Notes under the pieces: model-generated
The model's database searches: none
What the model was told of the DNA's origin: nothing
The model's input: the letters and a program-made list of their open reading frames with translations, nothing else
Translations under genes and position numbers: made by a program
Shown here: piece by piece, positions 34,298-47,169 of the stretch
Layout of the letters: each line of letters opens with the position of its first letter
Position numbering within the stretch: position 1 is the stretch's first letter
DNA from: Cranoglanis bouderius
Taxonomy: Eukaryota; Chordata; Actinopteri; Siluriformes; Cranoglanididae
Reading direction: 5' to 3'
Length of the DNA stretch: 64,000 nucleotides
NCBI GenBank assembly: GCA_023630585.1
Contig: CM042566.1
Span: 17,600,254 to 17,664,253, forward strand

Positions 34298-35900
34298 TGT
34301 TATATTAATTACTGTAACCTAGCTTTAGAATTAAATGCGAAGCAGCTTGATCTGTTTGTCCACCAAACTTACCAGGGCAGTCTTCGTATTACTCTAAAAG
34401 AATAAATTAGTCTTCTGGCCACGAAGCATAGTTTATTCTAAGTTAACAGAAATACAGCGCGTAGCGAGGAGCAACGTTAAAAGTGAACCTTGTCATAAGT
34501 AAAAACAGACGATCCAGCATGATAACCATGGATTTTAATAACTACGTAAAAACTACTGATATACACAACTAGGTACAAACAAATAATACATATATACAGG
34601 GTAAGTGAAAGAAACAGAAGGAAAAGTAATGAAAGTAACAATGGCAGAACACAGTTTAACCTGGAGAATCAGCAAATGAATTCGAATTCAACTTTTCAAC
34701 AAAAGTGGCTCTGACTTAAAGGACACCTCTATAGATCAATTGGAATTATACTTGCATTAATTTTATTCCTGTTCGCGAGGGTCCTTGGTTCGTAGATTTA
34801 GCGAGGAGTTTGCTGGTTCTTCGGCGTCGGTAGAGTAGGGGTGAACAGAGTTGAGTCTCGCCCAAGAATGAAGAATATGGTAATTGCCACGTGGTTTCAC
34901 GAGACAAAGGAGAGTCCGGAGGAATGCCAGAAACGGAAGGCGGAGGCGGCAAGGTGAGAAGCAGGAAGAGGGTAAGAAAGAGCGAGCGAGCGAGCGAGCG
35001 AGCATAGAGGGGCGCGTGTCGCGGTCTTTTATGGACAATGCCAATGTACACGCCTCTCTGAGCTGCTGGCGAATCCAGACAGAGATGAGAAAGTTCTGGG
35101 GGAAAACTTCCTTGGTCTGTCCCAGAACACGTCGCATGTCAGGGCGGGGTTTGTGTTAAGTTTGGATTAATATGGTATTTGATAAAACATGGAAAAGTAT
35201 AGAATGATACATCCTATCGTCCTGTAGTATGCATCATTAATTGGCATATTATGAGACAATGATTTTGGTACCAAACTTCAAGGAGATTATGATATCTTGG
35301 ACAGTGTAGGATCATTAGACATAGTTACAGACAACTTAAAAATTAGCTTTTCGCTCAAACTATATAAAATCGCTACAACTAGGTTATCTAGACACACAAC
35401 ACATGCATATACGAATACATTATAACTATCTAGAGATATGATTACAGGTTACATTCAAGAGACATGTTCACTGTGTGTGTGCGTGAGTGTGTGCATGTCC
35501 AGAAGAGGGGGCTGGTGTTCTTCTAAAGTCACAACGGTCCTTTGGTCACCTCAGGGTGACCTTCTAGGGAGGAGGTTCTTTGCTAGACCGGTTGGCTCCG
35601 ATGTTAATCTCTGAGGTCGTAAACTGAGATTAAATCGAAGATTTACGGGCCCCTGGGTTGGGAAATGGTGGATCCTTGTTGACGAACTAATCCTGAAGTT
35701 TCCCAGATGTTCAGTCATCAAAGGTTTCTTTTATTGCGGGAGTAGGTCCTGTGTGGGTTCCCAAAGAGTCTCCTGCATTCCAAAGGTGCATCTGGTCAAG
35801 GAGGCCTCTCGGGTTATTCTGGGTCACTTAAAGGAATGAAACTTTATATGTTTCACTTGGGTTAATTTAGAAATCAGTTTGGGCACCCCGATGCGTTACA
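34298..35900 (-). repeat. 1.6-kb LTR of the gypsy-like family (3' LTR, minus strand)
   Basis: The minus strand starts TGTAACGCATCGGGG at 35900, just after a purine tract (AAAAGAGGGGGAGC, 35901-35914), and ends TATAACA at 34298, obeying TG...CA. It shares long blocks with the LTRs at 18167 and 26948: the octamer-rich U3, the GCCAGCAGCTCAGAGAGGCG block, and the TATA-like CCATAAAAGACCG (about 35028). A tetranucleotide GCGA run (34984-35003) lies near the start of transcription. Poly(A) signals AATAAA are near 34755 and 34405. Confidence 0.75.
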
Positions 35901-36007
35901 GCTCCCCCTCTTTTGGACAATGATGTCCCTGTGAGGACATCGTTGGGCGACAGTCGTCATGGTGATCAGGTGGTGAGTGTATCAAACTGGTTGATTGACG
36001 GGGGTTC

Positions 36008-36742
36008 CTAATTGTCCTCCGCTTTTTGATCTCCTGGTTGGGGATCCATCTCGATGAGGTTGGGTGTAGCCTCGGTTTGAATTTCCTCTTCCCGTGGTCT
36101 CCGTTTGAAGCCTTGAGGAAGGGCGGCCACGCATCTGCTCATGGATTCTCGTGTTGCGTTGATCCGTTTTGACAGGGCGAAGGCCAGGCCTAGCGTCAGG
36201 GCGTAGCCTATGGCTGTAGAGAGGCAGAGTGCCGTGTCGGCGGCTGTCCAGGCTTGAACCACTGTTGAACTGGTCGGGCTGGGCGAACGGGATAGCGCTT
36301 GGAGGGTCGCCTCGAGGGGAGTGAGGTCGATTAACTGGGCCCCCTCTTGCTCAATCCTCAGTTCCAGTTCTGGATCCAGTGTGAGGTTGTGGTTCTTGAA
36401 GAAGGCCGGGATTTCCAGCTCTGACCAGTACTCTTCGCTCGGGAGGTGGTACAATGCCAGGTTGTCGAGGTGGAGGATGGCACCTTTTGGTATTTGAATC
36501 CACAGGCTCTGGTTGGGCAGGCTGACACGGGTGGCGGTGTCATGCTGATCGTAGGTCAGGGTGGCTGTACGTGAGGGAGTATTGATCAGCCACCGATTGC
36601 CCACGATCTCGGCTTGCGTTTCGATGACTTGGGTGCGCGGCTAGGCCTCGGCGGGGCAGCGGGTGTCGCCTCTCATCAGCTGTAATCCACAGATCCCTTC
36701 GATGTTATCCCTGAGGAAAGGCTTGCTGGGACAGAGATAGTG
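36008..36742 (-). pseudogene. Env-like third ORF of the gypsy-like family
   Basis: On the minus strand a frame starts within YLCPSKPFLRDNIEGICG (about 36720-36665). It has one TAG near 36642, then stays open from 36604 to the TAA at 36008. Features include paired cysteines at the N-terminal end, two N-linked glycosylation-type sites (for example NHNLT), and a C-terminal hydrophobic span TALCLSTAIGYALTLGLAFA (about 36195-36136) followed by a basic tail with FKRRPREEE. This fits a membrane-anchored envelope protein of an errantivirus-like gypsy element. The 5' part is lost where the minisatellite starts. The C-terminus is shared with 26797-26841. Confidence 0.6.
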
Positions 36743-36766
36743 AATATCTTTTGTCAAAGTACACAT

Positions 36767-39700
36767 GCACAGATATATGTGCCTGTCACTCGACCTGTCA
36801 CGGATATACGCGCCTGTCACAGATATACGCTCCTGTCACAGATATACGCACCTGTCACAGATATACGCGCCTGTCACTCGACCTGTCACTCGACCTGTAA
36901 CAGATATACGTGCCTGTCAGTTGACCTGTCACCGCTATATGTCACCGCTATCAAGGATATACGTGCCTGTCACCGCTATACGCGCCTGTCCCGGACCTGT
37001 CACAGATATATACGCCTGTCACTCGACCTGTCACAGCTATACACGCCTGTCACTCGACTTGTCACGGATAAACGCGCCTGTCACTCTACCTGTCAAAGAT
37101 ATACACCCCTGACTCTCGACCTGTCAAAGATATACGAACCAGTCACTCGACCTGTCACAGATATACGCCCCTGTCACTCGACCTGTCACGGATATACGCG
37201 CCTGTCACTCGACCTTCCACGGATATATGCGCCCGTCACTCGACCTGTCACAGAAATACGCGCCTGTCACTTGACATGTCACAGATATACGCGCCTGTCA
37301 CTCAACCTGTCACGTATATACGCACCTGTCACTCGACCTGTCAAGGATATACGCGCCTGTCACTCGTCCTGTCACCGCTATATGCGCCTCTCACTCGACC
37401 TGTAGAAGATATATGTGCCTGTCACTCGACCTGTCACTCGACCTGTCGAAGATATACGCGCCTGTCACTCGAGCTGTCACAGATATACGCACCTGTCACT
37501 CGACCAGTCACGGATATACACACCTGTCACTCGAGCTGTCAAGGATATACGCGCCTGTCACTCGTCCTGTCACCGCTATACGCGCCTCTCACTCGACCTG
37601 TCAAAGATATACATGCCTGTCACTCAACCTGTCACTCGACCTGTCGAAGATATACGCGCCTGTCACTCGAGCTGTCACAGATACACGCGCCTGTCACTCA
37701 ACCTGTCATGGTTATACGCACCTGTCACAGATGTATGTGCCTGTCACTCGTCCTGTCACGGATATATGGGCCTGCCACAGATATATGCGCCTGTCACTCG
37801 ACCGGTCACTCGACCTGTCACAGATAAGCGCGCCTGTCACTCGACCTGTAAAAGATATACAAACCTGTCACTCGACCTGTCACCGCTACACGTGCCTGTC
37901 ACTCGACCTGTCACAGATGTAAGCTCCTGTCACTTGACCTGTCACAGATGTACGCGCCTGGCACAGATATACACACCAGTCACTCACCCTGTCAGGGATA
38001 TATGCGCCTGTCACTCGACCTGTCAATTATATACACTCCTGTCAATGTCACTCGCCCTGTCAAGGATATATGTGCCTGTCACTAGACCTGTCAAGGATAT
38101 ACGTGCCTGTCACTCGACCTGTCTAAGATATACATGCCTGTCACTCAACCTGTCACCGCTATACGCGCCTGTCCCAGACCTGTCACAGATATGCACGCCT
38201 GTCACTCGCCCTGTCAAGGATATATGCTCCTGTCACTCTACCTGTCACGGATATACGTGCCTGTCACTCAAGCTGTCACAGATATACGCGCCTGTCACGG
38301 ATATACGCACCTGTCACAGATATACGCTCCTGTCACAGATACACGCGCCTCTCACTCGACCTGTCGAAGATATACGCACCTGTCACTCGACCTGTCACTC
38401 AACCTGTAACAGATATACATGCCTGTCAGTTGACCTGTCACCGCTATATGTCACCGCTATCAAGGATATACGTGCCTGTCACTCGACCTGTCTAAGATAT
38501 ACATGCCTGTCACTCAACCTGTCACCGCTATACGCGCCTGTCCCGGACCTGTCACAGATATACGCGCCTGTCACTCTACCTGTCAAGGATATACACCCCT
38601 GACACTCGACCTGTCAAAGATATACGAACGAGTCACTCAACCTGTCACAGCTATACACCCCTGTCACTCGACCTGTCACGGATATACGCGCCTGTCACTC
38701 GACCTTCCACGGATATACACGCCCGTCACTCGACTTGTCACAGATATACGCGCCTGTCACTCAACCTGTCACGGATATACGCACCTGTCACTCGACCTTC
38801 CACGGATATACGCACCCGTCACTCAACCTGTCACAGATATACACGCCTGTCACTCAAAATATCACGGATATATGCACCTGTCACTCGACCAGTCAAGGAT
38901 ACACGCGCCTGTCACTCGTCCTGTCACCGCTATACGCGCCTCTCACTCGACCTGTCGAAGATATACATTCCTGTCACTCGACCTGTCACGGATATATGCG
39001 CCTGTCACTTCAGCTGTCAAAGATATATGCGCCTGTCACTCGAGCTGTCACAGATATACGCATCTGTTACTCGACCAGTCACGGATATACGCGCCTGTCA
39101 CTCGACCTGTCACAGGTATACGCGCCTGTCACAGATATACGCGCCTGTCACAGATATACGCGCCTGTCATTCGACCTGTCACTCGACCTGTAACAGATAT
39201 ACACGCCTGTCACTCGACCTGTCACAGATGTACGCGCCTGTCACTCGACGAGTCACAACTATACGCGCCTGTCACTCAACCTGTCACAGATATACGCGCC
39301 TGTCACAGATATACACGCTTGTCACTCGCCCTGTCAATTATATACGCACCTGTCCCGGACCTGTCACGGATATACCCGCCTGTCACTCGACCTGTCACAG
39401 ATATACGCACCTGTCACAGGTATACGTGCCTGTCACTCGCCCTGTCACAGCTATACGCGCCTGTCACTTGACTTGTCAAAGATATACGCGCCTGTCACTC
39501 AACCGCTCACAGCTACACGTGCCTGTCACTCGACCTGTCACAGATATACCTGCCTGTCTCTTGACCTGTCACAGATATATGCACCTGTCACTCAACCTTT
39601 CACAGATTTACACGCCTGTCACTCGACCTATCATGGATATATGCACCTGTCACTTGACCTCTCAAAGATATACATCCCTGTCACTCATCCAGTCACAGAT

Positions 39701-42700
39701 ATATCTGCCTGTAACTTGACCTGTTATGGATATACACGCCCTGTCACTCGTCCTGTCACCACTATACGCACCTGTCACTCGACCTGTCAAAGATATACGT
39801 GCCTGTCACTCGACCTTTCAAAGATATACGCGCCTGTCACTCGACATGTCACAGATATATGCAACTGTCACTCGACCTGTCATGGATATACGCGCCTGTC
39901 ACTCGACCTGTCACAGATATACGCAACTGTCACTCGACCTGTCACGGATATATGCACGTGTCACATGACCTGATACGGATATATGCGGCTGTCACTCGAC
40001 CTGTCACTCAACCTGTCACAGATATATGTACCTGTCACTTGACATGTCACAGATATATGCGCCTGTCACTAGACCTGTCACGGATATACGCACCTGTCAC
40101 TCGACCTGTCACGGATATATGCGCCTGTCACTCGAACTGTCAAAGATATATGCGCCTGTCACTCAACCTGTCATGGTTATACGCGCCTGTCACAGATGTA
40201 CGTGCCTGTCACTCGTCCTGTCACGGATATACGCGCCTGTCACAGATATATGCGCCTGTCACTCGACCGGTCACTCGACCTGTCAAAGATATACGCACCT
40301 GTCACTCCACCTGTCACCGCTATACACGCCTGTCACTTGACCTGTCACAGATGTAAGCTCCTGTCACTCGACCTGTCACAGATGTACGCGCCTGTCACTC
40401 GAACTGTCACAACTATACATGCCTGTCACTCGACCTGTCATGGATATACGCGCCTGTCACAGATATACATGCCTGTCACTCGACCTGTCACTCAACCTGT
40501 CACAGATATATGTACCTGTCACTTGACATGTCACAGATATATGCACCTGTCACTAGACCTGTCACGGATATACGCACCTGTCACTCGACCTGTCACGGAT
40601 ATATGCGCCTGTCACTCGAGCTGTCAAAGATATACGCGCCTGTCACTCAACCTGTCATGGTTATACACGCCTGTCACAGATGTACGTGCCTGTCACTCGT
40701 CCTGTCACGGATATACGTTCCTTTCACAGATATGTGCGCCTGTCACTCGACCGGTCACTCGACCGGTCACTCGACCTGTCACAGATATACACACCTGTCA
40801 CTCGACCTGTCAAAGATATACGCACCTGTCACTCCACCTGTCACCGCTATACGCGCCTGTCACTCGACCTGTCACAGATGTAAGCTCCGGTCACTCGACC
40901 TGTCACAGATGTACGCGCCTGTCACTCAAACTGTCACAGATATATGTGCCTGGCACAGATATACACACCAGTCACTCAACCTGTCAAGGATATATGTGCC
41001 TGTCACTCGACCTGTCAATGATATACACTCCTGTCAATGTCACTCGCCCTGTCAAGGATATATGCGCCTGGCACTAGACCTGTCACCGCTATACGCGCCT
41101 GTCCCGGACTTGTCACAGATATGTGCACCTGTCAGTCGCCCTGTCAAGGATATATGCTCCTGTCACTCGACCTGTCACTGATATACATGCCTGTCACTCG
41201 AGCTGTCACAGATATACGCGCCTGTCACTCGACCTGTCACAGATATACACTCCTGTCACAGATATATGCGCCTGTCACTCGACCTGTCACTCGACCTGTA
41301 ACAGATATTCACGCCTGTCACTCGACCTTTCACAGATGTACGCGCCTGTCACTCGACGAGTCACAACTATACACGCCTGTCACTCAACCAGTCACGGATA
41401 TCCGCGCCTGTCACTCGAACTGTCATGGATAAACGCGCCTGTCACTCGAACTGTAACAGTTATACGCACCTGTCACTCGAACTGTCACCGTTATAGGTGC
41501 CTGTCACTCGACCTGTCACAGATGTAAGCTCATGTCACTCGACCTGTCACAGATGTACGCCCCTGTCACTCGAACTGTCACAACTATACGTGCCTGGCAC
41601 AGATATACACACATGTCACTCACCCTGTCAAGGATATATGCACCTGTCACTAGACCTGTCAAGGATATACGCGCCTGTCACTCGTCCTGTCTAAGATATA
41701 CATGCCTGTCACTCGACCTGTCACCGCTATATGCGTCTGTCCCGGACCTGTCAAAGATATACGAGCCTGTCACTCGACCTTTCAAAGATATACGCGCCTG
41801 TCACTCGACATGTCACGGATATATGCGCCTGTCACTTGAGCTGTCGAAGATATACGCGCCTGTCACTCGTCCTGTCTAAGATATACATGCCTGTCACTCG
41901 ACCTGTCACCGCTATATGCGTCTGTCCCGGACCTGTCAAAGATATACGCGCCTGTCACTCGACCTTTCAAAGATATACGCGCCTGTCACTCGACATGTCA
42001 CAGATATATGCACCTGTCACTAGACCTGTCACGGATATACGCACCTGTCACTCGACCTGTCACGGATATATGCGCCTGTCACTTGAGCTGTCGAAGATAT
42101 ACGCGCCTGTCACTCGACCTGTCACAGATATACGCAACTGCCAATCGACCTGTCACAGATATATGCGCCTGTCACATGACCTGATACGGATATATGCGCC
42201 TGTCACTCGAGCTGTCACAGATATACGTGCCTGTCACTCGACCTGTCACTCAACCTGTCACAGATATACGTTCCTGTCACTCGACATGTCACAGATATAT
42301 GCGTCTTTCACTTGACCTGTCACGGATATACAAAACTGTCACTCGACCTGTCATGGATACATGCGCCTGTCACATGACCTGATACGGATATATGCGCCTA
42401 TCACTCGAGCTGTCACAGATATATATGCTTGTCACTCGACCTCTCACAGATATACGCGCCTGTCACTCGACCTGTCAAAGATATACGCACCTGTCACTCG
42501 ACCTATCACTGCTATACGCGCCTGTCACTCGACCTGTCACAGATGTAAGCTCCTGTCACTCGACCTCTCACAGATGTATGCACCTGTCACTCGAACTGTC
42601 ACAGATATACGCGCCTGGCACAGATATACACACCTGTCACTCACCCTGTCAAGGATATATGCGCCTTTCACTCGACCTGTCAATGATATACACTCCTGTC

Positions 42701-43336
42701 AATGTCACTCGCCCTGTCAAGGATATATGCGCCTGTCACTCGACCTGTCAAGGATATACATGCCTGTCACTTGACCTGTCACCGCTATATGTCACCGCTA
42801 TATGCTATATGCGCCTGTCTAGGATATACGCACCTGTCACTCGACCTGTCATGGATATACACGTCTGTCACTCAACCTCTCACAGTTATACGCAGCTGTC
42901 ACTCGACTTGTCATGGATATACGCGCCTGTCTCTCGACCTATCAAAGATATACACCCCGTCACTCGACCTGTCACACATATACGCGCCTGTCACTTGACC
43001 TGTCACAGCTATACATGCCTGTCACTCAACCTGTCATGGATATACGCACCTGTCACGCGACCTGTCACAGCTATACACACCTGTCACTCGACCTGTCACC
43101 TCTATACATGCCTGTCACTCGTCCTGTCACTCCACCTGTCACCACTATACGCGCCTCTCACTCGACCTGTCTCACATATACGTGCCTGTCACTCATCCTG
43201 TCACTCGACCTGTCACAGATATATGCGCCTGTCACTCGACCTGTCACGGATATACACCCCTGTCACTCGACATGTCATAGATGTAAGTGCCTGTCACTCA
43301 ATCTGTTATGGATATATGCACCTGTCACATGACCAG
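36767..43336 (+). repeat. 6.6-kb minisatellite, about 31-bp unit, with higher-order repeats
   Basis: The main unit is CCTGTCACTCGA plus CCTGTCACAGATATACGCG, 12 and 19 bases, giving 31. Units made only of the 19-base part, or with an extra 12-base part, occur throughout. Roughly 200 units are present. Variants cluster at the CpG positions (TACGCG to TACGCA, TATGCG, TACACG; CTCGAC to CTCAAC, CTTGAC). Marker variants recur at long intervals: AATGTCACTCGCCCTGTCAA near 38045, 41035 and 42700, and GCTATATGTCACCGCTAT near 36935, 38443 and 42785, showing block duplications of kilobase size. The consensus has no stop codon in any of the three forward frames, so long open stretches here are not genes. 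Confidence 0.97.
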
Positions 43337-44235
43337 TTGGCACGTCACCGCCCTTCGCCATCATCATCGGCGTTCATCAAGGTTCGGCCCTCTCACCCCT
43401 TCTGTTCATACTCTGCATGGACAATTCAAAGACTGGCCTTCAATTACCTCTTCCGTGGACGCTCCTGTTTGCCGACAACGTCTTTGATGCAACCAAGTCC
43501 TTGCTGCTGCTGCAGGCTCATGTGCAGCAGTGGCAAACATGCCTGGATGACTACGGTATGCGACTCAACCTGAAGAAGATGGAGTACATGGAATGTGGCC
43601 CGCAATCTGACGGCACCATCACCATCAATGGCGAAGATCTGCAAAAGGCCACCGAGTTCAAGTACCTGGGTATCAGTCATCAGCAGTGACGGTGACCTCA
43701 CACCCGATGTCCGAACGCGCGTAGCGCCTCCTGGGTGAAATGGAGACAAGTCACCGGCGTCCTGTGTGACCAACGCATGCCCGACCGGCTCAAGACCAAG
43801 ATCTACAAGACCATCATCCGTCCCGTCACCCTGTATGGCTGCGAGTGCTGGCCCGCAACCACAAGGCACGGAAACGCCCTCCACGCCATGGAGATGCACA
43901 TGCTCCATTGGTTCCTGGGCCTCACCCTCCATGACCACATCACGAACATCGATGATAGGAAGCGAATGTGAGTGGCTCCGATCACTGACAAGATGCGAGA
44001 GGCGCGGCTACGGTGGTACGGGCATGTCATCCGAAGCGACGCTTCAGCGCCTCAGTCCGCCAGGCAAGTAACCCTGAGGCCAGCCGAAGAAGCAGTGGAT
44101 AGACCGCATCAAGGAAGACATGAAGATCGTCAACGCCACCCTGGAAGATGCCCTCGATCGAGCCAAGTGGAGGAGACTTCAGAACAGCTGACCCTGCAAT
44201 CCAGCGGGACAGTGCTTAGAAGAAGAAGAAGAGGA
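43337..44235 (+). mobile_element. RTE-like LINE, 3' part (RT and C-terminus)
   Basis: It begins at the RT palm: HHRRSSRFGPL in one frame and HQGSALSPLLFILCMDN in another. LLFADNVFDATKS follows (about 43462), where the catalytic FADD has changed to FADN. Then come YGMRLNLKKMEYMECG, FKYLGIS, VTGVLCDQRMPDRLK, IIRPVTLYGCECWPA and ARLRWYGHVIRSD, then a C-terminal RPKKQWIDRI-type block. It ends in a GAA/GAAGAA tail (44218-44240). Frame changes occur near 43690, 43970 and 44075. It is 5'-truncated exactly where the minisatellite stops, and it differs in sequence from the RTE at 31310-34195. Confidence 0.8.
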
Positions 44236-44247
44236 AGAAGAGCATGC

Positions 44248-47167
44248 CAGAGGTGACAATGGCAAGGAAAAACTCCCTGAGGTGATATGAGGAAGAAATC
44301 TTGAGAGGAACAGGACTCAAAAGGGAATCCCATCCTCATCTGGGTGACACCGGATAGTGTAATTATAATTAATCCCCTTCTATAACTGTGTACGACAAAA
44401 AACAAAAACAAAAACAAAAGGGCAACCGTGCAATCAGGAAATCCACTACAGTCCCAACATGAAGTCCATCCTGTTGAAGTTCTAAACCACCCACCGATGG
44501 AGACTCGAGTGCAAAGTCTGTTTGTGCAATTGTTTGTGGCAATCGCACTCCCAAGACATCACACCAAAAGCAGTCGTATCAACCGCAGTCCAATGCCATC
44601 TCCAAGGTTTCCAAGTGTGTCTTTAGGCTGTCCATATGGGTCCATCCTCAGCAACAGCAAGTGGTTTCCAAGTGATGAGAACTCCAACCAGAGGGCATCA
44701 GGATAGATCAGGCAAGTCCGAAGAGCAGAACGGGTCAGGTTCACGGTTATCCCTCTGGAATCTTCGTAGAGGCTGGTTCTGATCTGGAGATGGCACATTC
44801 ACTAATTACCTCAGGATGGGCATCCCGAGGTAGGAACAGGGAACAAAAGGACAAGGATTAGCGTAGCTGCTGTTCATTGTATTTCAGGCAGAGATGACCA
44901 TGTGCATGTGTTATCATTTGATAAGAGATGACAGGAGTACAAGGTTATGAGATGCGTTATGTGAATGCTAGGCCAAAGAAATGTGTCTTTAATCTAGATT
45001 TAAACTGAGATAGTCTGAACCCTGAACATTATCAGGAAGGCTATTCCAGAGTCTAGGAGCCAAGCATGAAAAATCTCTACCTCCTTTAGTAGACTTTGAT
45101 ATCTTCAGTATTATCAAAAGTCCCGAGTTTTGGGGTAATATGTTGATATTTTCGTGATCTGGTAAGCACTCTAGCAGCTGCATTCTGGACTAACTGTAGC
45201 TTATTTATTGAGGATGCAGAACAACCACCTATCAGTGCATTACAGTAGTCCAGTCTTGAGGTCATAAACGCATCAACTAGTTTTTCTGCATCAGAAACAG
45301 GTAGCATGTTACGTAACTTGCCAATATTTCTAAGGTGAAAGAAGGTTGTTTTTGTTACCTGGGAAATATGATTTTCAAATGATAGGCTGCTGTTTAATAT
45401 AACACCCAGGTCTTTAACTGCAGAGGATGAAGTAACCGTACATCCTTCTAGATGCAGCTTGTATTCCAAGAGCTTTTGTGTACAGATTTTTGGTCCAATT
45501 AGCAATATCTCTGTTTTATCAGAATTTAGTGAAAATGAAAATTACCGGTCATCCAGTCTTTAATGTCTTTAACACATTCTGTTAACGTGGAAAATTTAGA
45601 AATTTAATCTGGTCTTATAGAAATATATAGCTGAGTATCATCAGCAAAATAGTAGAAATTAATCCTGTGTTTTCTGATAATATTTCCAAGGGGCAGCATG
45701 TATAAAGAAAACAGGATGCTAGAAGCAAGTAATTTGTCATTTTGATGAGTGCAGTCTCTGTGCTGTGCTGGGGCCTGAAACCTGATTGAAATTCTTCATA
45801 AATACCATTATTCTGCAAAAAGGAGCATAACTGAACAGACAACCTTTTCTAATACTTTAGACATAAATGGAAGGTTTGCGATTGGTCTGTAATTTACTAG
45901 TTTACTAGGATCTAACTGTGGTTTTTTAAGGAGAGGCTTAATAACCGCCAGCTTGAACGTTCTTGGGACGTGACCTAGAGATAAAGAGGAGCTAATAATA
46001 TTGAGGAGAGGCTCTCCTACTACAGGAAGCAACTCTTTCATTAGATTAGTGGGTATGGGATCTAATATACATGTGGTTGATTTTGAGGTCTTGATAAGTT
46101 TTTTAAGCTCTTCCTGTCCAATAGTGGTAAAGGACTGCAGTTGTTCTTGGGAAATTATATTAGAGGCTAAAACCTGTGATGCTGCTGTCGGTTGTACATT
46201 TCCATTTTATTCCTGATGCTTTAAATTTTCTCACTGAAGAAAGCCATGAAGTCATTACTACTAAATTGTGTTGGAATATTTTAGTTTGGGCAACGTCTTA
46301 TTTGTTACTCTAGATATTGTATTGAATTAAAACCCAGGATTGTTTTGGTTACTTATGGTTTACGTAGATAATCTGCCCTAGCAGCTTTTAGACCCTGTCT
46401 ATAGCGAGACATACTGTCCTTCCACGCAATTAAAAAAACTTGCGCTCAAGATTACGAGTTGCTTTCTTGAGAGCATGACTGTGATTGTTGTACCATGGAG
46501 CAGGATGTTTTACTCTAAACTTTAATTTGATGGGAGCAACAATATCTAGAGTACTAGACAGCTTAGTGCCCATATTGCTAGTCACCATATCGACTTCAAC
46601 CGTATTTACAGGTACACAGTGCAGTCCAGACAGATCAGGCAGCTTAGTTATGAATCTGTCCATAGTGGTTGAAATAATAGTTCTACCCATTCGATAACGC
46701 GGTTATAATTAGCTAATTTCAGCTAGAGGCAATGTGCACGAGATGAGAGTGATCTGTGACATCACAATTTGGTAGAATATTTATATTGATAACCTCAGTT
46801 TCATGAGATATAATTACGTCTAGTGTATGATTGAAGCGATGAGTGGGTCCAGTGACATTTTGTTTGACCCCAAAGGAGTTCAGTAGGTCTGTAAAAGCAA
46901 GTCCTAATGCATCATTTGTATTATCTATGTGAATGTTAAAATCTCTGACAATCAGTACTTTATCTACATTAACTATTAAGTCTGAAAGGAAATCTGCAAA
47001 CTCTTAAAATATCAACATAGGGCCCTGGGGGTCTATACGCAGTAGCCAGAGCAAGAGATAGCAGGGATTTTTTTCCCCCTATACCTAAAAGTGTAACATT
47101 AAGCACAATCACTTCAAATGAGTTGTACCTGTGTCCTGTTCTCCGAGTAATATTAAGAGTAATACTG
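44248..47167 (-). mobile_element. L2-clade LINE (minus strand), 3' part
   Basis: The plus-strand left end is the reverse complement of an L2 3' UTR (CCAGAGGTGACAATGGCAAG, about 44248). Minus-strand coding then shows QLVQNAAARVLTRSRKYQHI and SRLDYCNALI (about 45270-45160), a FADDTQLY RT box (about 45650), LKKPQLDPSKLVNYRPIAN (about 45930-45870), and endonuclease pieces (about 46980-46740, and 47000-47060 with ATAYRPPGP). Stops and shifts are frequent. Its 5' continuation lies beyond Tc1 copy B at 48680-48840. Confidence 0.8.
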
Positions 47168-47169
47168 TA

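Noticed and set aside
36767..43336. CRISPR-like array, because of short repeats at regular spacing
   Set aside because: The whole unit is repeated with no unique spacers, and the setting is a vertebrate genome.
36767..43573. Long repetitive open frames (up to about 395 codons) as repetitive protein genes
   Set aside because: They follow from a stop-free 31-base tandem unit in every forward frame. No start context, splice site or domain supports translation.
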